From assembly GCF_004768465.1 (NCBI RefSeq), contig NZ_SRMF01000001.1, positions 230,032 to 294,031 of the forward strand: a stretch of 64,000 bases of DNA, read 5' to 3'. This document shows positions 54,952-64,000 of this stretch, in pieces. Position numbers and translations under genes: made by a program. The DNA comes from Natronospirillum operosum (GTDB lineage Bacteria > Pseudomonadota > Gammaproteobacteria > Pseudomonadales > Natronospirillaceae). Numbering within the stretch: the stretch's first letter is position 1; the number at the start of each line of letters is the position of its first letter. The notes beneath the pieces were generated by a model that worked only from the letters and a program-made list of their open reading frames with translations, had not been told where the DNA came from and made no database searches.

Positions 54952-55881
54952 TCGGTCGGTAGCCTGATCCTTCCGCACCATTCTCAACGCCTCCTGCTCC
55001 AACTGGCGCGCCCGCTCCCGACTGATGCCCAACTGGTCAGCGATTTCCCGATAGCCCACGGCATCACGCTGTTCGATACCGTAGCGCAGGGCCAGTACCT
55101 GGTGCAGGCGCTCGGGCAGATTGCGCGTCAGTTGTTCCACCAGCCGGCGAGCATCGAGTTGCGCCTGGGGCTGGGTGCTCTGTTCATCGCTCAGATGCAG
55201 TGATACGTCCGGATCATCCAGTGACAGCGTCTCGCTGAAACCGCCCCAGGCCGGACTGGACTGTGGGCTGTCCTGATTCAGTTCGATCTCCCTTTCACGG
55301 TGCTCTTTCTGCTCTTTCCAGGCCTTGTTCAGGGCGCTCAGAGGTGTGCGTACCGTGTGCCCTTTCTGTTTGATGGCCAGCGTGACGGCCTGTTCGATCC
55401 AGAAATGGGCATAGGTTGAGAAACGGTAGTTCTTGCGCGGGTCGAACAGGTCCACGGCCCGGATCAGGCCCAGATTGCCTTCCATCACCAGATCACCGTA
55501 GTCCAGACCGCGTGGCAGCTTGCGGTGGGCAATGCGAATGACCATGCGCTGATTGTGCAGCAGCAGGCGGTCGCGCAGCGTGCGCACCAGATCCCGGCGC
55601 CGGTTCAGCCCTGCCGGGCCGGCTGCCCGGGTCTGCTGCAGCCACCAGGCATAGTTGTCCTGTCCGGTCTGCCAGATCGGTGCACTGCCGGCCCGGCAGG
55701 CAGCCAGAGTCTCGCGACACCGCCGCATGTACTCGGGCCAGGGTTGCCCCTGCCAGCATTGCAGGCGGACGACATTCACCATCAACGACCAGAGCATACG
55801 GCGTTGTTGCTCGGGCGGCAGCGCCGGATGACGGGCTGCCATATCGGAATACCAGGCCACACTGTCGTCAAACATCATCAT
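54943..55881 (-). CDS. Sigma-70 family sigma factor, non-primary
   Basis: A 312-residue sigma factor. Region 2 is clear (LDYGDLVMEGNLGLIRAVDL and FDPRKNYRFSTYAHFWIEQA), and region 4 ends the protein (YREIADQLGISRERARQLEQ). Region 1.1 is absent, so it is an alternative sigma factor of the RpoS/RpoH-like group. The frame is open to 56046; the ATG triplet at 55875-55881 is preferred because upstream residues overlap the divergent regulator's promoter. It faces a MerR-type gene across 88 bases, a known arrangement in light- or stress-responsive modules. Confidence 0.85.
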   Translation of the reverse strand: MMMFDDSVAWYSDMAARHPALPPEQQRRMLWSLMVNVVRLQCWQGQPWPEYMRRCRETLAACRAGSAPIWQTGQDNYAWWLQQTRAAGPAGLNRRRDLVRTLRDRLLLHNQRMVIRIAHRKLPRGLDYGDLVMEGNLGLIRAVDLFDPRKNYRFSTYAHFWIEQAVTLAIKQKGHTVRTPLSALNKAWKEQKEHREREIELNQDSPQSSPAWGGFSETLSLDDPDVSLHLSDEQSTQPQAQLDARRLVEQLTRNLPERLHQVLALRYGIEQRDAVGYREIADQLGISRERARQLEQEALRMVRKDQATDRSA

Positions 55882-55904
55882 GCACCAAACCAAATGGGTT
55901 GTAG

Positions 55905-55917
55905 TGTACGTATGTAC
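55905..55917. promoter_or_regulatory. Candidate operator in the sigma/MerR divergent region
   Basis: TGTACGTATGTAC contains two GTAC half-sites spaced by GTAT and lies between the two divergent starts. MerR-type regulators of the CarH/LitR group bind TGTA-rich pairs of this kind. Its role is inferred from position and symmetry. Confidence 0.4.
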
Positions 55918-55969
55918 TTTCCGTGACATGAGATCACCGGTCGCCCAAAATTCGCACGGAAATCGAGAC

Positions 55970-56800
55970 ATGAGTGAGACAGCATTACTATTCAGTATGG
56001 CAGAAACCAGTCGCCGCACTGGTGTGAGTACCGCTACTTTACGCAAGTGGGCGGCCCGCTATGACATTGACGCCAGCCAGAGATCGCCCGGAGGGCACCG
56101 TCTTTACACGGAAGCTGATCTGGAACGCCTGCAGCGCGTCAGTGAGCTGAAGGCCAGAGGCTGGAACCTGGCTGATCTGGCGGCGATGCCTGCCGATGAT
56201 CTGCGCCGCATGAGTCCGCTGCAGTCGTCGGATGACATTCCCGGCCGTATTTGTTTTTGCGGCCCGCGAGTGGTGAAGGATTTTGCACCCTGGTTTGCCG
56301 AACGCGCCAGTGCACTGGATGAGGCCGATATCAGCCTGGCTACCGGTGTTCTGGTCTGGGAGGTGGGGTCACTCAGTGATCAGCATGTGTCCCGGGTGCA
56401 GCGCCTGGTGCAGTCCGGGGTGCCGGTGTTGCTGGTGTATCACTACGCGCTGAACCGGCGCTTGCAGCAACTGGAGGCCGTCGGAGTAGTGACCCAGGCG
56501 GGTCCGCTGGACTGGGCTGCCCTGATGCGCTGGCTGCTGGAGCAGACCCCGGACTCGAGGTTTTCCGACAGTGAGTTGCGGAGCTTCACCCTGCAGGACA
56601 ATGCGCTGCCCTGCAGCTGCCCGCAGCATCTGGCTGAGCTGCTGTTGAAACTGCGTGATTTTGCCGCCTACTGTCAGCAGTGCAGTCTGGACTCTCCGGC
56701 ACAGGCGGACCTGCACCAGCGCCTGTATCACTGGACGCAGGCGGCGCAGCGGCCGCTGGAAACCGGACTGGATGCCGTGCTGGAACATGAGAAGCCGTAG
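55970..56800 (+). CDS. MerR-type regulator with large C-terminal domain
   Basis: A 276-residue protein. The MerR HTH is MAETSRRTGVSTATLRKWAA, followed by SPGGHRLYTEADLERLQRVS. The C-terminal ~200 residues have no metal-site pattern of small MerR proteins and no clear B12-binding DxHxxG. They contain an alternating alpha/beta region and a distinctive end (CSCPQHLAELLLKLRDFAAY). ATG 55970 is chosen. Divergence from a sigma factor gene suggests that it controls that gene, as in LitR-type light-inducible modules, but no photolyase or carotenoid genes are nearby. Confidence 0.82.
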   Translation: MSETALLFSMAETSRRTGVSTATLRKWAARYDIDASQRSPGGHRLYTEADLERLQRVSELKARGWNLADLAAMPADDLRRMSPLQSSDDIPGRICFCGPRVVKDFAPWFAERASALDEADISLATGVLVWEVGSLSDQHVSRVQRLVQSGVPVLLVYHYALNRRLQQLEAVGVVTQAGPLDWAALMRWLLEQTPDSRFSDSELRSFTLQDNALPCSCPQHLAELLLKLRDFAAYCQQCSLDSPAQADLHQRLYHWTQAAQRPLETGLDAVLEHEKP

Positions 56801-57271
56801 CGGGACAACGTGCCGCCTTGCTGCAGGGCCACTCCAGTAGTGCCTCCCCAACTCGGGGGCCTGCGGCCCCATCGCGCACGGGGTGCGCTCCTACGGTGGT
56901 TATGTTCCGTGGGAGGCCAGCCCCTGGCCGATGGCGGCGTCAGCCGCCCATTGAAAGTAGCCTGCGATGGCGCGGTCGCCGGGAGTGGGTGCTGGGTGAG
57001 CAGACCGTCTGCGCACATGGATGTGCGCAGTCGAGCTGTCAGGGACGACGGTTTTTGCGTGTCTGCTCACCCAGCACCCCGACCACGGCGGCAGGGCCCC
57101 GATCAGGACCCCTCCTGCATGTACCCGAGCGTGGCGACGGGCCGGTTGGCACAAGTCATCAGGCGGCACCCCCAGATGTCGGAATCTGCTCGCCTAATCG
57201 GGACTTGCGCCGAAGCGTCGGACCGCCCTCGCTACACGTCCCTCGCCCTCGCTACACGTCCCTCGCCCGGG
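56801..57271. other. Repeat-bearing region between the MerR and valS genes
   Basis: No gene is credible. The ANGGA element lies at 56991-57075. GTACCCGAGCGTGGCGACGG is at 57121-57140. From 57184 there is a GTAG-type element broken by tandem duplications (CTCGCTACACGTCCCTCGCC repeated, 57228-57269). The first 190 bases show only weak complexity with several GGGC stretches. Confidence 0.7.
56991..57075 (+). repeat. ANGGA hairpin element 3
   Basis: A perfect 15-bp outer stem (GCTGGGTGAGCAGAC at 56991-57005 with its complement at 57061-57075) encloses CTGCGCAC-ATGGAT-GTGCGCAG, a GTC-AGGGAC-GAC hairpin and a T5 run. The core is nearly identical to element 1, while the outer stem differs by compensating changes (GAGCAGAC/GTCTGCTC against CCGCAGAC/GTCTGCGG). 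Confidence 0.75.
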
Positions 57272-60262
<2,991 letters not shown>

Positions 60263-60668
60263 GGATAACTGGCCTGAATCGGGGCTAAGTCGTTGAAAAG
60301 AAAGGGTGCAGTATAACGGCTTGCAGGCTCTCGCGCATCAATCCGTGAGCGGATCACTACGGATATCGCGATGGAGAGACGGCGGTTACGGGATTTTGAC
60401 CAATCAGGTCATCTGATCCTGAAGCCTGGCACTGAGGGAGCGGCCGCCGGGCGGCGGTGCCCTGGGCGCAGACCGTCTCCGCACAGGGATGTGCGGAGTC
60501 GAGCTGTCAGGGACAAAAACGCCGGGAGCGTTTTTGCACGAGCGAAGCGAGCCCGGAGGGTCAGACCCAGGGACGGGTCTGATATGAGTTTTTGCGTGTC
60601 TGCGGTTAGGGTACCCCGCCAGCAGGCGGCACTTGCGCCGGTTTCTGGATGCTCTTGACTGATATCAC
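60263..60668. other. Gap between valS and holC with ANGGA element
   Basis: No gene fits. It holds the ANGGA element at 60467-60604. In most gammaproteobacteria holC and valS lie close together, so the element probably arrived here later. The remaining bases (60263-60460 and 60605-60668) show no further repeat; the valS promoter may lie near 60300. Confidence 0.65.
60467..60604 (+). repeat. ANGGA hairpin element 4 (enlarged)
   Basis: CGCAGAC/GTCTGCG outer stem; inner CTCCGCAC-AGGGAT-GTGCGGAG, whose stem pairs have flipped relative to elements 1 and 3. Unlike the others it has extra hairpins inside: CAAAAACGC-CGGGA-GCGTTTTTG and TCAGACCC-AGGGAC-GGGTCTGA. A T5 run precedes the outer arm. It reads in the direction opposite to the flanking genes. 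Confidence 0.7.
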
Positions 60669-61082
60669 CTACACGCGCTGGTTCTGCAGCGGGTAGCCGC
60701 GTTCCTGATAGAACCGATAGTGAGCCCGCTTGGCGGCTTTCAGCTCCGGCGCCTCGAATACCACCTCGATCAGGCGGTTGAAACGCGAAAAATGGGGAGG
60801 CTGCTGGTGAGCCAGACTGATCAGCACATCGTGATGGCCGCCACAGTCCTCGCTGCAGGTGAGATTGACGCGGGTTTCACCATCGCTCAGTGGATGGTGG
60901 GGCACGAAGGCATCGGGCCGAAATGACCACAGGTGCTCATCCAGCCCCTGCAGCCAGTCTTCGTCGCAGTAGATCAGCACCGAGTGGCCGGCAGCCCAGG
61001 CTTTTTCGGTCAGTCGGCACACATAGTGGGCCGCTTCGTTGAAGCCGGTGCAGGACAGGATGTGGAAATCGATGCGCGTCAT
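60669..61082 (-). CDS. holC: DNA polymerase III chi subunit
   Basis: A 137-residue HolC. It links the clamp loader to single-strand binding protein. MTRIDFHILSCTGFNEAAHY and CRLTEKAWAAGHSVLIYCDE followed by LDEHLWSFRPDAFVPHHPL are family signatures. ATG 61082 gives this opening; a longer frame to 61205 has no homology and is rejected. The pairing with valS in the same direction is a common gammaproteobacterial order, although a 406-base gap separates them here. Confidence 0.93.
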   Translation of the reverse strand: MTRIDFHILSCTGFNEAAHYVCRLTEKAWAAGHSVLIYCDEDWLQGLDEHLWSFRPDAFVPHHPLSDGETRVNLTCSEDCGGHHDVLISLAHQQPPHFSRFNRLIEVVFEAPELKAAKRAHYRFYQERGYPLQNQRV

Positions 61083-61331
61083 CGGAGGGGGCTGCCTGTG
61101 AATGACAATCGGTCGCGCGCAGGATACCTGATGCCGGCCGTCGGAACCAGCATTGTTCCCGCTGGCTTGAAACTGGCGCTGCCAGGCGGCGATTATGGGC
61201 TCCACTGCACGCAGAACTGGTGAGGGGGCAAACAGCAGGCTAATATGCCAGAGAGCGGATTGGCGCTTGTCTGCCCCCGGCGCCGATCATAATAAAGATA
61301 ATTCAAGGACAACAAGAAGAGAGCCCCCTCC

Positions 61332-63065
61332 ATGTCTCATGATGATGTTTATGATTCGGCTCCCTGGACGGCGCATTATGCTGCCGCGCATCGGGAGCCC
61401 GATGCCGGCCTGGTGAAGGCCAACAGCTTGCCGGATATGCTGACCCAGGCCGGTCAGCAATATGCCGACCACATCGCGTTTACTACCTGCATGCCCAATG
61501 GCATGTCGGGCCGACTCTCCTACGCCGAGGTGGAAGAGATGTCGGATGCCTTTGCGGTCTACCTGCGCGAAGGCCTGAAACTGGAGCCGGGTGCTCGGGT
61601 GGCGGTACAGATGCCCAACTGTCTGACCCTGCCGGTAGTGGCCTTTGGCATCCTGAAGGCGGGCTGTGTGCTGGTCAACGTCAACCCGCTTTATACGCGT
61701 CCGGAAATGGAACACCAGTTCAACGACAGTGGCGCCGAGGTGCTGGTCATCGTCAACCTCTTTGCCGACAAGCTGGAGGACATTCTGCCGCGCACCCCGA
61801 TCCGCAAGGTGGTGCTGACTCATGTGGCGCAGTGGTTCCCGCCTGTGGTCAAGGGCGTGCTGCATCTGGTGCTGAAATACTGGAACCGGGCCATTCCCAG
61901 ACACAGCATGGAAGCAACCGGCATTGATGCGGCCCTGGCCGAAGGCCGCCGCCTGCGCGACAACGGCAACATCAGGGTGCAGGACTACTGGCAGGGCCTG
62001 ACCCGGGATGACACCGCAGTGTTGCAGTACACCGGTGGCACTACCGGCGTCAGCAAAGGGTCCGTGCTGACGCATGGCAACCTGCTGGCCAATCTGGAAC
62101 AGGTCGACACGCTGGCCGGGCGGCACATCTCACCCGGCCAGGAGTGCATTCTCACGGCCCTGCCGATGTATCACATCTTCGCCTTTACCGTGAACCTGCT
62201 GGCGTTCTATTACAGCGGCGCCCACAACGTCCTGGTGCCGAGCCCGCGCCCGATTCAGAACTGTCAGCGCGCCTTCGACAACTTCCCGATCAGCTGGATT
62301 TCCGGGGTCAACACCCTCTACAACGCGCTGCTGAACGAGGAGTGGTTTACCGTCTATCCGCCGCGGCACATGAAGGTGGCGCTGGCCGGGGGTACGGCGC
62401 TGCACAAGGCCGTGGCCGAGCGCTGGCAGCGTCTGGTCGGCTGTCCCATTTCCGAAGGTTACGGGCTGACCGAGACGTCACCGGTGGTCTGTTTCAACCT
62501 GATCGGCGATGAACGACCGGACAGCATCGGTATTCCGGCACCGAACACTCAGGTCAGGCTGGTGGACGACGAGGGTGCCACGGTGCCGCTGGGCGAGCCC
62601 GGCGAGATGATCGTCAAGGGCCCGCAGGTCATGCAGGGCTACTGGAATCGCCCCGGAGACACCGAGCAATCGCTGAAGGATGGCTGGTTCTATACCGGTG
62701 ATGTGGCCGTGATGGAATCCGATGGCCACTTCCGCATTGTTGACCGCAAGAAGGACATGGTGCTGGTCAGCGGCTTCAACGTCTATCCCAATGAGGTGGA
62801 AGACTGCATTGCCCGGATACCTCAGGTACAGGAGTCGGCCGTGATCGGGGTGCCTGACGAGCAGTCCGGCGAGGCAGTCAAGGCCTTTGTGGTGTTGCGG
62901 GAAGAGGGCATTACCGCGGAAGACATCATCCGGCACTGCCGCAACGAGCTGGCGGCTTACAAGGTGCCGAAGCAGGTCGAGTTCCGCGATGATCTGCCCA
63001 AGACCCCCGTAGGCAAGGTGCTGCGCAAGGAATTGCGTGAGCCGGCCCCGAAGACTGATGCCTGA
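61332..63065 (+). CDS. fadD: Long-chain fatty acyl-CoA synthetase
   Basis: A 577-residue adenylate-forming enzyme that activates fatty acids with ATP and CoA. The phosphate loop YTGGTTGVSKGSVLTHGN, the EGYGLTETSPVV motif, GWFYTGDVAVMESDGHFRIV and the catalytic Lys in KTPVGKVLRKELRE are present. The length and KADGCVLVNVNPLYT-type middle segment fit FadD. ATG 61332 is preceded by AAGAGAG at 61316-61322. It starts 249 bases from the divergent holC gene and is followed 24 bases later by the SBF gene, so they may be one unit. Confidence 0.93.
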   Translation: MSHDDVYDSAPWTAHYAAAHREPDAGLVKANSLPDMLTQAGQQYADHIAFTTCMPNGMSGRLSYAEVEEMSDAFAVYLREGLKLEPGARVAVQMPNCLTLPVVAFGILKAGCVLVNVNPLYTRPEMEHQFNDSGAEVLVIVNLFADKLEDILPRTPIRKVVLTHVAQWFPPVVKGVLHLVLKYWNRAIPRHSMEATGIDAALAEGRRLRDNGNIRVQDYWQGLTRDDTAVLQYTGGTTGVSKGSVLTHGNLLANLEQVDTLAGRHISPGQECILTALPMYHIFAFTVNLLAFYYSGAHNVLVPSPRPIQNCQRAFDNFPISWISGVNTLYNALLNEEWFTVYPPRHMKVALAGGTALHKAVAERWQRLVGCPISEGYGLTETSPVVCFNLIGDERPDSIGIPAPNTQVRLVDDEGATVPLGEPGEMIVKGPQVMQGYWNRPGDTEQSLKDGWFYTGDVAVMESDGHFRIVDRKKDMVLVSGFNVYPNEVEDCIARIPQVQESAVIGVPDEQSGEAVKAFVVLREEGITAEDIIRHCRNELAAYKVPKQVEFRDDLPKTPVGKVLRKELREPAPKTDA

Positions 63066-63089
63066 ACCCGCTGACAGGAGAGCATTACC

Positions 63090-63989
63090 ATGTTGAGTCC
63101 ATTGGAAGAAACGTTGTTGGCGGTCATGATGATTGTCATCATGTTCGGTATGGGGTCGTCACTGACCTTCAAGGATTTCCGCCTTTCCCTGCGGCATCCG
63201 CAGGCAGTGCTGGTTGGCTTCTGCTCCCAGTATCTGCTGATGCCACTGATCGCCTTCTCGCTGGCCCGTTTTCTGGGCCTCTCCGGGCCGCAGACAGTGG
63301 GCCTGGTGCTGATCGGCTGCATGCCGGGCGGCACCACGTCCAACATCTTTGCCTACTTCTCGAAGAGCCTGCTCAGCCTGAGCATCATCATGACAGTATG
63401 CTCCACGCTGGCGGCCATTGTCATGGTACCGTTGCTGATGGGGGTCTATACGGCCGGCGTCGAGGATGCGTTGCGTATTCCGCCGTCCGAAATCATAGCC
63501 CTGCTGTTCGTGCTGCTGATCCCGACCCTGCTGGGCATGTGGATTCGGCGCAAGAATGCCAACTTCGGTGCGGTCACGGAACTGGTTGGCGGGGTGATCG
63601 GGGTGATCGTGATTCTGTTCCTGGTCCTGACCTGGGCGCCGCGCAACTGGCAGTTGCTGGTGGAGACCCACTGGCAGGTCTTTGCAGCAGTGATACTGGT
63701 CGGGCTGATCGGCTTCCTGTTCGGCTATCTGTTCTCGCGCGTGCTGAAACTCGGCCCGCAGAAGGCCAGAACCGTGTCGCTGGAAACCGGCATTCAGAAT
63801 GGTCCGCTGGCGGCGCTGATTGTGACCCTGGCCTTTACCGGTGAACTGCAGCAGCAGGTGTTGCTGATGCCGGTGCTGTATTCCCTGTTTATCGTCATCA
63901 ACTCCACCATTGTCACCCTGTTCTATCGCAAGTGGACACGGCGGGAGGAGCTGGCGCGGGATCAGGCCAAGATAGAGCCAACCGGTTGA
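63090..63989 (+). CDS. SBF-family (bile acid:sodium symporter-like) transporter
   Basis: A 299-residue membrane protein of the SBF/BASS family with nine to ten helices. MGSSLTFKDFRLSLRHPQAV after the first helix, and the crossing-helix signature GCMPGGTTSNIFAYFSK, are diagnostic; EtGIQNGPLAALIV is the second crossing helix (SLETGIQNGPLAALIVTLAF). It probably couples sodium to uptake or efflux of an organic acid. AGGAGAG at 63075-63081 supports ATG 63090. It ends 11 bases before the window edge. Confidence 0.92.
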   Translation: MLSPLEETLLAVMMIVIMFGMGSSLTFKDFRLSLRHPQAVLVGFCSQYLLMPLIAFSLARFLGLSGPQTVGLVLIGCMPGGTTSNIFAYFSKSLLSLSIIMTVCSTLAAIVMVPLLMGVYTAGVEDALRIPPSEIIALLFVLLIPTLLGMWIRRKNANFGAVTELVGGVIGVIVILFLVLTWAPRNWQLLVETHWQVFAAVILVGLIGFLFGYLFSRVLKLGPQKARTVSLETGIQNGPLAALIVTLAFTGELQQQVLLMPVLYSLFIVINSTIVTLFYRKWTRREELARDQAKIEPTG

Positions 63990-64000
63990 TCGGCCAGGGG

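Noticed and set aside
60541..60600. Repeats around GGGTCAGACCC as a transposon end
   Set aside because: No transposase, target duplication or terminal inverted repeat was found; the bases fold as part of an ANGGA element.

Overview
The window is a stretch of a gammaproteobacterial chromosome. The evidence is the gene set: holC next to valS, a CueR-type regulator, FbpABC iron uptake with Fur boxes, a DctBD-like pair with a sigma-54 promoter, YihG-like acyltransferase, tandem c-di-GMP genes, and abundant Pseudomonas-style GTAG REP elements. GC is fairly high. A marine or halophilic member of Oceanospirillales/Pseudomonadales would fit, but genus cannot be settled from the sequence. No tRNA, rRNA, prophage or intact transposase was seen.

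Layout. (1) 1-1000 is decayed: a winged-helix tail, a collapsed SDR gene, and a LysR tail fused behind a small gene. (2) 1.0-15.3 kb is a defence island: a DUF3291 gene, a BrxR/CapW-type WYL regulator, a complete type I-C CRISPR-Cas operon (cas3, a small membrane ORF, cas5c, cas8c, cas7c, cas4, cas1, cas2) and a 45-repeat array. One lone I-E-like repeat sits a spacer length beyond the array. Two diverged copies of the same small gene flank the island. (3) 15.3-23.7 kb holds a TAXI-type TRAP transporter, its DctBD-like two-component system and a GntR regulator, with a textbook sigma-54 promoter. (4) 23.8-28.5 kb has a c-di-GMP phosphodiesterase and a diguanylate cyclase that share a 7TM sensor design. 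(5) 28.5-32.4 kb carries rhomboid, SGNH hydrolase, LemA and M48 peptidase genes. (6) 32.9-37.1 kb is an alpha-disaccharide phosphorolysis unit (LacI regulator, GH65 phosphorylase, beta-phosphoglucomutase) with a palindromic operator. (7) 37.1-45.7 kb holds an SLC13 transporter, MgsA, a CHASE2 cyclase, MoeB, a DUF1704 putative metallopeptidase and an MFS transporter. (8) 45.8-49.7 kb is the Fur-controlled fbpABC iron uptake set. (9) 49.9-64 kb holds TIGR03546/TIGR03545, a DsbA-like protein, an acyltransferase, YjfB, CueR, a divergent sigma factor/MerR pair, ValS, HolC, an acyl-CoA synthetase and an SBF symporter.

The most unusual signals are non-coding. The leader of cas5c contains a solitary type I-C repeat-like hairpin. 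Twenty-seven bases upstream of it is a copy of the repeat's 3' handle. Together they resemble a mini-CRISPR or a Cas5c-binding mRNA element. Separately, at least four intergenic hairpin elements carry conserved A-N-GGA hexaloops, the signature of CsrA/RsmA binding sites, with compensatory stem changes between copies.
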